DNA of 12,056 bases from Deltaproteobacteria bacterium (GTDB lineage Bacteria > Desulfobacterota > GWC2-55-46): positions 1-12,056 of the forward strand of contig JACRCJ010000119.1 of the NCBI GenBank assembly GCA_016219075.1. Direction: 5' to 3'. Positions within the stretch are counted from its first letter, which is position 1. Each line of letters begins with the position of its first letter. The notes below the pieces were generated by a model. The model saw nothing but the letters and a program-made list of their open reading frames with translations, had not been told where the DNA came from and ran no database searches. A program made the position numbers and the translations under genes. Shown here one piece after another: positions 1 through 6,301 of this stretch.

Positions 1-541
1 TCGCGCTTGCGGAACTAAAAGCAAGGACAAGGGAAATTAAAACCGTTGCGAGGCCGAGGCCCATGGCATGGAGATGGCCCCTTACGAGCCTTGTGTGCGC
101 AAGGCCCATAAGAGGGTTATCGTGCTCATGCCCCCCTTTGACCTGGTGATGGTCAGGTTCTTGAGGCTGGGTTGAGGCCATAGCTTCTACAGACCCATGA
201 TTGTCATGCTCACGGGCCCCTTTGACCTGGTGATGATCAGGTTCTTGAGGCTGGGTTGAGGCCATAGCCTCTACAGGCCCGTGCCGATGAAGGCTTCCGT
301 CATTATGCGTATGGACCTTCACCTTCGGGGTCTCTGCCTCAAGCGTGCTATCCCTTAGCATCTGAGCTTCCATCGCCTTTTCCGCGAAAGAGGCCCTCCT
401 TTCAAGGCTCTGGTGAATCCTCTCGTGGCCTACAACGAGCCAAAAGGCCCAGCCGATGCCGAAAACGAGGCCGAACAGGCCGATGAGAATGCCAAATTTT
501 ACAGGCTTTACCGAATCCGCGACCGTCTTCTCCACGCTCAC
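1..541 (-). CDS. His-rich two-TM membrane protein, 3' end outside window
   Basis: The gene starts at a GTG that overlaps the stop of the upstream small gene (GTGA), four bases after an AGGAGG. It stays open for 180 codons to the window edge, so its C-terminus is missing. Residues 15-37 form a strong membrane helix. A charged loop (39-75) follows, then a His-rich stretch (77-141), a His-containing motif (H149, H156, H158) and a second hydrophobic segment from about residue 160. The middle holds two near-identical 28-residue units (89-116, 117-144), each with a DHH cluster. I do not recognise the family. The translational coupling, the histidines and the neighbours suggest a metal-binding membrane protein, but no enzymatic motif is visible. 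The reading frame is well supported; the function is inference. Confidence 0.72.
   Translation of the reverse strand, partial: MSVEKTVADSVKPVKFGILIGLFGLVFGIGWAFWLVVGHERIHQSLERRASFAEKAMEAQMLRDSTLEAETPKVKVHTHNDGSLHRHGPVEAMASTQPQEPDHHQVKGAREHDNHGSVEAMASTQPQEPDHHQVKGGHEHDNPLMGLAHTRLVRGHLHAMGLGLATVLISLVLAFSSASA
117..284 (-). repeat. Two tandem 84-bp direct repeats inside a CDS
   Basis: Bases 117-200 and 201-284 align without gaps at a period of 84, with only scattered substitutions; one run of more than 30 bases differs at a single position. The period is 28 codons, so the reading frame is kept and the protein gains a duplicated His-containing segment (core EAMASTQPQEPDHHQVKG). The high DNA identity points to a recent duplication, or to slippage that is still ongoing. 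Confidence 0.93.
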
Positions 542-750
542 CTTACCTCCTCAGCAGTATTATCTTCTGTTTTCTCTGCCGCTTTTTCAGCAGGGCAATC
601 TATACAGGGGGCTTCATCGGCCTTCTCGTTTATAACCGCCTCCTCCTTTGGGGCTTCGCTGCCATGACCTTCCATCATAGGGTGGTGACGCCCGAAACCT
701 ATGAAAGCCGCAACCATTAGAACCACCATTACACCCATTGCCACTCCCAT
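538..750 (-). CDS. Small membrane protein with His/Met and CxxC motifs
   Basis: A 70-residue protein. ATG at 750 is preferred because AGGAGG (763-758) sits seven bases upstream; an in-frame TTG at 756 would be too close. Residues 1-20 form one hydrophobic, Met-rich helix (membrane anchor or uncleaved signal). It is followed by a short His/Met cluster (H22, H23, M25, M26, H29) and an acidic, Lys/Glu-rich tail with C49-x2-C52. Soft-metal ligands sit just outside the predicted helix, consistent with periplasmic metal binding, though this is inference. Its stop overlaps the start of the next gene by four bases, implying translational coupling. A 118-bp gap with no convincing gene separates it from the upstream gene. 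I do not recognise a named family. Confidence 0.75.
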   Translation of the reverse strand: MGVAMGVMVVLMVAAFIGFGRHHPMMEGHGSEAPKEEAVINEKADEAPCIDCPAEKAAEKTEDNTAEEVR

Positions 751-868
751 ACGCAATCCTCCTTAGCAGTGCGTGCGCTCTTTAAAAAGAATATACCCCA
801 CGTGAAAAGCCCGGACATCTCATTAAGTGCAGCCTCTTTTTCGTCTTTGTTTATTGCCTCCGGATTTT

Positions 869-1042
869 CTATCCATGATGATGGCCCCCGTGATTCTCTT
901 CTTTTTTCTTGTCGCCTCCCTCTTCTTTCTTTTTTCCGTGGGCATGCCCGCCCCCGCAGCACCCCATGCCCCCTCCTCCCCGGTGCATGAGAAACATGAA
1001 GAGCGCAAAGACAATGATTATGATTAAAGTTGAGTAATCCAC
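869..1042 (-). CDS. 57-residue membrane protein with CCGGGHAH motif
   Basis: The preferred start is GTG at 1042. A G6 run lies five bases upstream, directly after the stop of the preceding gene. An ATG at 1075 would overlap that gene and lacks a ribosome binding site. Residues 4-19 form a membrane helix, followed by a Gly-rich loop with C28-C29 and H33/H35, a Lys/Glu linker, and a terminal His cluster (H51, H54-56). It resembles the very small DUF2933-like proteins often seen in metal-resistance clusters; that assignment is from memory of the pattern only. The paired cysteines and histidines suggest metal binding at the membrane surface. It lies ten bases after the upstream gene in the same unit. 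Confidence 0.7.
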   Translation of the reverse strand: MDYSTLIIIIVFALFMFLMHRGGGGMGCCGGGHAHGKKKEEGGDKKKEENHGGHHHG

Positions 1043-1052
1043 ACAGCCCCCC

Positions 1053-1511
1053 TTAGTGGCCCGGCCTTCTTTCATAGGCGAAGGTCGCCTTTTTCACATC
1101 CCCTTCCTTTGGCGTTATGAATACGTCTATGTGGTAGTTCCCCAGATCCCTCAGGTCGAAATAGTCCCCGAAATCCGTAATGCCTCCTATGGTCATCGGT
1201 TCAAGGGGCCTGCTTACCTTCGTCCCGTCGGGATTATGGACCGTAAGCCGGACGGAGGCATCGCTTATCACCTTTCCCGTCTTTTCTTCCTCGATGTGCA
1301 CAAGGATGTGATGAGTCCCCTTCGGCCCACCGTGCATCTTTATCTCAGGATGCTCGTCAGGATGCTTTTTTATGTCTTCAACGCTTGCGGCCGCGAGCAT
1401 TACCGTCAACCCGTCAACCTGCTTTATTTCATGCTGGGCGAAAGCAGTTGAAAACCACATTAAAGTTATGAGAAAGCCCCGGAAATAATCCATGAAAAGC
1501 AATCTTTTCAT
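1053..1511 (-). CDS. Secreted YtkA/FixH-like beta-sandwich protein
   Basis: A 152-residue protein with an N-terminal hydrophobic segment ending in FAQ (about residue 26), a likely signal peptide. The start at 1511 follows AGGAGG by six bases and abuts the stop of the upstream gene; M7 is a less likely alternative. The mature part begins with His-rich sequence (H27, H50, H54, H60, H67, H68, H72). It continues with the pattern IS-A-V-PDG-KV-L-M (82-106) and F-D-G-Y-D (114-129), which aligns without gaps in the first block with residues 58-82 of the protein encoded at 9006-9377. The two are therefore probable paralogues of the YtkA-like fold. A periplasmic role in metal handling is inferred from the ligands and neighbours. 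Confidence 0.85.
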   Translation of the reverse strand: MKRLLFMDYFRGFLITLMWFSTAFAQHEIKQVDGLTVMLAAASVEDIKKHPDEHPEIKMHGGPKGTHHILVHIEEEKTGKVISDASVRLTVHNPDGTKVSRPLEPMTIGGITDFGDYFDLRDLGNYHIDVFITPKEGDVKKATFAYERRPGH

Positions 1512-2150
1512 TTATCGCCTCCTCCCAGGCCGGGGTATGAACATCGGGACCTCTTCCTTATATTTTTTATAGGCATCCCCGAATTCCTTTTCCATTTCCC
1601 CCTCTTCCCTCTTTGCAAGCCTGTAGTAGGCAAATATGAGGACAGGCCACATGGCGGCGGTTATTATGGTAGGCCACTGTATCAGAAGCCCAATCGTAAT
1701 TATGAAGAGACCCGCATACTGGGGGTGCCGGACGTAGCCGTAGATGCCGTCAGTGACAAGAGCGCCGGCCGCCTTATGGATTCTCGCCCACCCCGCTCCC
1801 ATCATGTAAAAGCCCAGGATCATCAAACCGTTACTGACCACATGAATAAGGGCGAGCATGGCCGCCCCTCCGCCAAAGAAGGTGACCCACAGGTGTCCGC
1901 TTTCGTGAGCGAACGGGTTAAGGGCCGGATATCTGCTCCCGAGTATGGCTGTCAGGATATAGATGGTGAGGGGGAAGCCGTACATCTCTGTAAAGAGGGC
2001 TATAAGGAAGGCTACAGTCACCCCCATCGACCTCCACTCCCTCTTTCTTAAAGGCGTCAGAAAGCTTAAGATGAAGAAGAGGAACAGAACGACGTTCGCC
2101 ACGACGAGCGACCAGAAACCGTAAGCGTAAGAAATTCCATCTCCGTGCAT
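1512..2150 (-). CDS. Isoprenylcysteine carboxyl methyltransferase-like (ICMT/PEMT) membrane protein
   Basis: A 212-residue polytopic protein with about five hydrophobic segments (11-31, 43-70, 90-117, 145-160, 162-176). The C-terminal third carries the ICMT/PEMT hallmark: GIYGYVRHPQYAG (135-147), then an EE pair (182-183) and FGDAYKKYKEEVPMFIP (190-206). In that superfamily these elements form the SAM-binding pocket. The family methylates isoprenylcysteines or phospholipids in eukaryotes; the substrate of bacterial homologues is mostly unknown, and I do not assign one. The start at 2150 has a GAGG five bases upstream. It lies 22 bases after the YHS gene and directly abuts the YtkA-like gene, so cotranscription is likely. 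Family membership is solid; its function in a metal island is open. Confidence 0.88.
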   Translation of the reverse strand: MHGDGISYAYGFWSLVVANVVLFLFFILSFLTPLRKREWRSMGVTVAFLIALFTEMYGFPLTIYILTAILGSRYPALNPFAHESGHLWVTFFGGGAAMLALIHVVSNGLMILGFYMMGAGWARIHKAAGALVTDGIYGYVRHPQYAGLFIITIGLLIQWPTIITAAMWPVLIFAYYRLAKREEGEMEKEFGDAYKKYKEEVPMFIPRPGRRR

Positions 2151-2172
2151 GTTCGCCTCGCTCCAGAAATTG

Positions 2173-2382
2173 TTAGTGGCACTTCGGCGGCGTGCCTTTG
2201 GGCTCCTTCAATATCTTCTGCCACCACTTTTTTCCAGGCTCGTCGTGCCGGATGCCTTCCTTGCGCTCGAACTCCTCCTGGCAGGCCTTCGAGCAGAAAT
2301 AAAAGGTCTCGTGCTCAAAGTGGACCATGAACTCCGCGCCTTTCTCATCGACATCCATGCCGCATATAGGGTCCTTTGTCAT
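2173..2382 (-). CDS. YHS-domain protein
   Basis: A 69-residue soluble protein. The start is ATG at 2382, nine bases after AGGAGG; an in-frame TTG at 2388 is too close. It opens with the YHS signature DPICGMDV (C7), continues with FYFCSKAC (C30, C34), then has a basic tail with a terminal Cys-His. YHS domains are small metal-binding modules found in copper ATPases and in free-standing chaperone-like proteins. No signal peptide is visible, so it is probably cytoplasmic. It is the first gene after a strong sigma70-type promoter and leads a unit of six genes. A metal-binding or transfer role is inferred from the domain. Confidence 0.9.
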   Translation of the reverse strand: MTKDPICGMDVDEKGAEFMVHFEHETFYFCSKACQEEFERKEGIRHDEPGKKWWQKILKEPKGTPPKCH

Positions 2383-2426
2383 ATCCAAAGCCCTCCTAAG
2401 ACTTTATGAATAAAGGATTTTTTATA

Positions 2427-2454
2427 AGTATATCTTATGCGTTTTTGCCGTCAA
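2427..2454 (-). promoter_or_regulatory. Sigma70-type promoter of the YHS operon
   Basis: The minus strand reads TTGACG (2454-2449), a 16-base spacer and TATACT (2432-2427). Predicted transcription starts near 2420, giving a leader of about 38 bases to the ATG at 2382. A 5-bp inverted repeat ATAAG-TATAT-CTTAT (2424-2438) covers the -10 box and could bind a regulator. It does not match the TTCTACAA dyad found elsewhere in the window. A weak A/T-rich hairpin (2471-2486) lies just upstream and may end transcription of the lipoprotein gene. Confidence 0.7.
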
Positions 2455-2527
2455 TCAAGGGATATTATCAAAAATCCGTTGATTTTAAAAAATCTTATCA
2501 GCTCTCCGTTTCATCTCGTCTTTTTTG

Positions 2528-2662
2528 TTAGTGCCGGTGATCGTGCTGTCCGCCATAAACCTTTTTTGTCCCTGAATGTTTATGATCCCCTCTTCCGGAA
2601 TCAACTGCAGCGCACCCAGCAATAAGGATTAAAAGAGCCAGAGCCAGCATACGTTTCAGCAT
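2528..2662 (-). CDS. Small His-rich lipoprotein, 44 residues
   Basis: ATG at 2662 is preceded at six bases by GGAGG. The product is 44 residues with a basic N-terminus (K3, R4), a hydrophobic core (6-15) and a lipobox LIAGC ending at C17. Signal peptidase II would leave a lipid-anchored peptide of about 28 residues. The mature part holds H27, H29, H40, H42 and H44, ending in an HDHRH-type motif. This is what one expects of a tiny periplasmic metal-binding lipoprotein, although no family name comes to mind. A dyad like the BlaI-type operators lies 22 bases upstream, overlapping a TATACT -10 box. It follows the TRASH/YHS-like gene by 61 bases. Confidence 0.78.
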   Translation of the reverse strand: MLKRMLALALLILIAGCAAVDSGRGDHKHSGTKKVYGGQHDHRH

Positions 2663-2683
2663 CAAAGACCTCCATATGTTTTG

Positions 2684-2702
2684 TTCTACAATTCGTAGTA
2701 TA
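2684..2702 (-). promoter_or_regulatory. Operator-like dyad A with overlapping -10 box
   Basis: Plus strand 2684-2700 reads TTCTACAATTCGTAGTA, an 8+1+8 inverted repeat with two mismatched pairs, matching the consensus of three other sites in the window. On the minus strand TATACT (2702-2697) overlaps one arm and is the likely -10 for the lipoprotein gene. I see no good -35 at 16-18 bases. A repressor bound here would block polymerase. Confidence 0.6.
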
Positions 2703-2723
2703 TGTGGCTAAATTTTTTTCGAT

Positions 2724-3131
2724 TTAACGGGTGTTTTTTTCTCCCGCAGGTAAATTGTTATTATAGCTCTCTGCTGTTTCCCTGGATTCAAAATACAAAG
2801 CCCTTCCGTCAGGCTCCGAGGTTATGAAAGCCTTTGCTTTGTCGACCTCCTTTCCGGTTACCGGGTCCCTGGAAAATCTGATTGACCTGTCTTTCTTCAA
2901 TCGCTCAACGCACCCCTCGCAGCAGCCGTAATAAGTCTTACCCTCGACAGCTACCGGTATCTGGGATTTGCCCATCGCCGTATCATTCACCATGCAAACC
3001 TGGTCAGTTTTGACCTGCCTGATATCACCCTGCGTTTTTGCACCTGCAGAGTAAGAATATTTTTGCGACATTACGATGCCTATGAGCGTCAAAACAACAA
3101 ACAGTAACTTTCTCGCAGTCCGATAATGCAT
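2724..3131 (-). CDS. Periplasmic TRASH/YHS-like metal-binding protein
   Basis: A 135-residue protein. ATG at 3131 is chosen because AGGAGG (3142-3137) lies five bases upstream; a longer start at 3152 would lie inside the promoter. Residues 1-30 form a signal peptide. A TRASH/YHS-like module follows, with C46, then YYGCCEGC (C70, C71, C74). A second module (DPVTGKEVD at 89-97, ALYFES at 111-116) has the YHS spacing but lacks the cysteines. TRASH modules bind soft metals through cysteines in metal sensors and chaperones. The gene has its own promoter with a perfect operator, just downstream of cusA. It could deliver or buffer Cu(I) in the periplasm in place of CusF, which I do not see here; that role is inference. 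Confidence 0.85.
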   Translation of the reverse strand: MHYRTARKLLFVVLTLIGIVMSQKYSYSAGAKTQGDIRQVKTDQVCMVNDTAMGKSQIPVAVEGKTYYGCCEGCVERLKKDRSIRFSRDPVTGKEVDKAKAFITSEPDGRALYFESRETAESYNNNLPAGEKNTR

Positions 3132-3150
3132 ATCCGCCTCCTTTGTTTCC

Positions 3151-3179
3151 AATATATTCTACAATTTGTAGAATGTCAA
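3151..3179 (-). promoter_or_regulatory. Promoter with perfect BlaI-type operator B in its spacer
   Basis: The minus strand reads TTGACA (3179-3174), exactly 17 bases TTCTACAAATTGTAGAA (3173-3157), then TATATT (3156-3151). The palindrome ATTCTACAA-T-TTGTAGAAT (3156-3174) is perfect over 9+1+9 bases and fills the spacer. Transcription would start near 3144, just ahead of the ribosome binding site of the TRASH/YHS-like gene. Spacer-embedded TACA/TGTA dyads are typical of BlaI/MecI/CopY-family repression, and a BlaI-type gene lies at 10646-11074 with the same layout. Confidence 0.88.
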
Positions 3180-3190
3180 GCACGCTTACC

Positions 3191-6100
3191 CTAACCTTTC
3201 TTTTTAAGCGCCCTCTCCTTTACCAGGGTGTATATGGCCGGTATTACTATAAGTGTAAGGACCGTTGAAGAGACCATGCCGCCCACCATGGGGGCGGCTA
3301 TCCTTTTCATCACCTCCGAGCCGGTGCCCGTGCCCCACATTATGGGGAGAAGACCGGCCATGATGGCTATAACGGTCATCATCTTGGGCCTTACCCTCTC
3401 GACCGCGCCTTCCATGACCGCCTCATAAAGGTCTTTAAGCGTGGACATCTGCCCGGCTTCAAGCCTTTTCTTGTAGGCGTTGTCGAGGTATATCAGTATA
3501 ATTACCCCTGTTTCCGCAGCGACCCCTGCAAGGGCTATGAACCCCACTCCCACGGCAACGCTCATGTCGTAGTCCAACAGGTACATGAGCCACACGCCCC
3601 CCACAAGGGCGAAGGGCAGCGAAAGCATCACTATGAGGCTTTCGGTTATATTGCCGAAGTTGAAGTAAAGAAGGAGGAATATTATGCCGAGCGTAAGGGG
3701 CACAATGACCTTTAATTTCTGGTAGGCCCTCTCCATGTATTCGTACTGGCCGGACCAGGTAACATAATAGCCCGAAGGGAACTTCACGCTTTCCGAGACC
3801 GCCTTTTTTGCCTCGTTTACGTAGCTGCCGATATCCCTTCCCCTCACATCGACGAATATCCATGTGGTAAGGAGCGCGTTCTCTGTCCTTATCGTTGGGG
3901 GCCCCTTTTTAATCTCCAGGTCCGCGACCTGCCTCAATGGTATGTGCTGGCCCATCATTGTGGGCACAAGGACCCTGCCGAGCTTGTTCACATCGTCCCT
4001 GAGCTCCCTTTTGTACCTCACGTTGACAGGGTATCTCTCAAGGCCTTCAACGGTGGTCGTTACGTTCTCCCCTCCTATGGCGGACATTATCACATCCTGT
4101 ATGTCCTCGATCCTAAGGCCGTACCTCGCCGCCTCCTCCCTTTTTATCTTTATATCGAGGTAATATCCGCCGATGATCCTTTCCGCGTATGCGCTTGCCG
4201 TGCCGGGGACCGCCTTTACGGCCGCCTCCACTTCAAGGGCCACCCTCTCAAGTTCCTTCAAGTCCTTGCCGAAGACCTTTATGCCCACGGGAGTCCTTAT
4301 GCCGGTCGAGAGCATGTCTGTGCGCGCCTTTATCGGCATGGTCCACGCGTTAGTCACGCCGGGCATCCTGAGGGCCGAGTCCATCTCGTCAACGAGCTTT
4401 TCCGTAGTCATGCCCGGACGCCACTGGTCCTCGGGCTTCAAGTTTATGACCGTCTCGAACATCTCGAAGGGGGCCGGGTCGGTCGCCGTAAGCGCCCTTC
4501 CGGCCTTGCCGAAGACGCTCTCCACCTCGGGGAAGGACTTTATTATCCTGTCCTGGGTCTGGAGTATCTCCGCCGTCTTTGTGACGGATACCCCAGGCAG
4601 CGTCACAGGCATGAACATCAGGGTGCCCTCGTTGAGGGCCGGCATGAACTCGCTTCCGAGCTTTTTAAAAGGATATGCCGTAAGGACGAGGGCCAGTACG
4701 GCAAGGAGTATCGTCGTCTTCTTGAACTTGAGCACCCAGTCTATTACCGGCCTGTATACCCATATGAGAAACCTCGTTATGGGGTTTTTATGTTCCTGGA
4801 TTATATGGCCCCTTATGAAAAGCCCCATCAATACCGGCACAAGCGTAATCGAAAGGATGGCCGAGGCGGCCATGGCGAAGGTCTTCGTGTACGCAAGGGG
4901 CTTAAAAAGCCTGCCCTCCTGCGCCTCTAAGGTAAAGACCGGCATGAAGGATACGGTTATTATGAGGAGAGAGAAAAAGAGCGGCGGCCCCACCTCCTTG
5001 GCGGCGTCCACTATGATCTGCCAGTGGTCTTTCTTCCCCTTATCGCGCTCTATGTGCTTGTGCGCGTTCTCTATCATCACTATCGCGCCGTCTATCATGG
5101 CGCCTATGGCTATCGCTATGCCTCCCAGGCTCATTATGTTCGCGTTTATCCCAATCGCGTACATAGCTATGAAAGATATGAGGATGCCTACCGGGAGCAT
5201 AAGGATCGCCACAAGGGAGCTTCTGAAGTGCAGAAGGAATATTATGCACACGAGAGAGACCACAATGGCCTCTTCTATGAGCTTTTCCTTGAGGGTATCT
5301 ATGCCCCTGTGGATGAGGTCGCTTCTGTCGTAGACAGGCCTGACCGTTACGCCGGGAGGAAGCCCGGCCTCAAGCTCCTTCAGCTTCTCCTTTACGCCGT
5401 GTATTACGTTTAGCGCGTTCTCGCCGAACCTCATGACCACAACGCCGCCGACAACCTCTCCCTCGCCGTCGCGCTCCGTTATACCCCTCCTTTCATCGGG
5501 GCCGAGCTCAACCCGGGCAACGTCCCTTATTTTAATAGGCGTCCCGGTCCTGTCCACCTTTAATACTATGTTTTCGATATCGGGGAGGCTCTTTATGTAG
5601 CCGAGCCCCCTTACCATATACTCCCTTTCTGACATCTCGACGACCCTGCCGCCCACATCGCGGTTGCTCATCTCAAGGGACTTGATGACTTCACCGATGG
5701 AGATATCGTATGTAAGGAGCCTGTTCGGGTCTATGTTGACCTGGTACTGCTTTACGAATCCGCCGATGGAGGCTACTTCCGAGACCCCGGGCACCTTCGT
5801 GAGCTGGTACCTCACGTACCAGTCCTGGATACTGCGGAGCTCGGCGAGGCTGTAGCCCTTGCCTTCAACCGTATACTCGTATACCCAGCCGACGCCCGTC
5901 GCGTCAGGGCCGAGCGAAGGCGTAACCCCCCTGGGGAGCTTTCCGGAGGCGAAGTTCAGGTACTCGAGGACCCTGGACCTGGCCCAGTACATATCAGTGC
6001 CGTCCTCAAAGATGATGTATACAAAAGACACTCCGAAGAAGGAATAGCCCCTCACGACCTTCGCCTTGGGGACCGCAAGCATGGCCGTAGTGAGCGGGTA

Positions 6101-6298
6101 GGTTATCTGGTCCTCCACGACCTGCGGGGCCTGGCCTGGGTATTCGGTGTAGATGATGACCTGGACGTCCGAGAGGTCCGGGATGGCGTCTATGGGAGTT
6201 CTGTATATCGTGTATACTCCCCAACCGACCGCAAAGGCGGTAAAAAGAAGGATTACGAGCTTGTTTTTTACTGAAAGTTCGATTATCCTGCTAAGCAT
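3191..6298 (-). CDS. cusA: CusA-type Cu(I)/Ag(I) RND efflux pump
   Basis: A 1035-residue inner-membrane proton antiporter of the HME-RND family, full length for CusA. The TM4 motif GGIAIAIGAMIDGAIVMIEN carries the proton-relay aspartate D403 (E. coli D405). The periplasmic methionine triad that binds Cu(I)/Ag(I) in E. coli CusA (M573, M623, M672) is present as M563 (LMFMP), M613 (PFEMFET) and M662 (TDMLSTG), at a constant offset of 10. This supports monovalent rather than Zn/Co/Cd specificity. Twelve helices are expected in the usual RND layout. The ATG lies three bases after the cusB stop, and G-rich sequence supplies the ribosome binding site. No terminator separates it from promoter B downstream, so read-through into the TRASH/YHS-like gene is possible. 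Confidence 0.96.
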   Translation of the reverse strand: MLSRIIELSVKNKLVILLFTAFAVGWGVYTIYRTPIDAIPDLSDVQVIIYTEYPGQAPQVVEDQITYPLTTAMLAVPKAKVVRGYSFFGVSFVYIIFEDGTDMYWARSRVLEYLNFASGKLPRGVTPSLGPDATGVGWVYEYTVEGKGYSLAELRSIQDWYVRYQLTKVPGVSEVASIGGFVKQYQVNIDPNRLLTYDISIGEVIKSLEMSNRDVGGRVVEMSEREYMVRGLGYIKSLPDIENIVLKVDRTGTPIKIRDVARVELGPDERRGITERDGEGEVVGGVVVMRFGENALNVIHGVKEKLKELEAGLPPGVTVRPVYDRSDLIHRGIDTLKEKLIEEAIVVSLVCIIFLLHFRSSLVAILMLPVGILISFIAMYAIGINANIMSLGGIAIAIGAMIDGAIVMIENAHKHIERDKGKKDHWQIIVDAAKEVGPPLFFSLLIITVSFMPVFTLEAQEGRLFKPLAYTKTFAMAASAILSITLVPVLMGLFIRGHIIQEHKNPITRFLIWVYRPVIDWVLKFKKTTILLAVLALVLTAYPFKKLGSEFMPALNEGTLMFMPVTLPGVSVTKTAEILQTQDRIIKSFPEVESVFGKAGRALTATDPAPFEMFETVINLKPEDQWRPGMTTEKLVDEMDSALRMPGVTNAWTMPIKARTDMLSTGIRTPVGIKVFGKDLKELERVALEVEAAVKAVPGTASAYAERIIGGYYLDIKIKREEAARYGLRIEDIQDVIMSAIGGENVTTTVEGLERYPVNVRYKRELRDDVNKLGRVLVPTMMGQHIPLRQVADLEIKKGPPTIRTENALLTTWIFVDVRGRDIGSYVNEAKKAVSESVKFPSGYYVTWSGQYEYMERAYQKLKVIVPLTLGIIFLLLYFNFGNITESLIVMLSLPFALVGGVWLMYLLDYDMSVAVGVGFIALAGVAAETGVIILIYLDNAYKKRLEAGQMSTLKDLYEAVMEGAVERVRPKMMTVIAIMAGLLPIMWGTGTGSEVMKRIAAPMVGGMVSSTVLTLIVIPAIYTLVKERALKKKG

Positions 6299-6301
6299 TT
6301 T

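Noticed and set aside
764..868. Possible small gene in the gap before the CxxC mini-protein (frame reading NKDEKEAALNEMSG)
   Set aside because: There is no start codon with a usable ribosome binding site, and the frame runs on into the next gene's start region. Not enough support.
3132..3152. Longer N-terminus for the TRASH/YHS-like protein
   Set aside because: The extra codons would overlap the predicted transcription start and promoter B; the internal ATG has a well-placed AGGAGG.
3944..5333. Long plus-strand open frames (328 and 386 codons) opposite cusA
   Set aside because: They are antisense to a full-length, clearly conserved RND pump, overlap one another, and show no recognisable domain. 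They arise from the codon bias of cusA.
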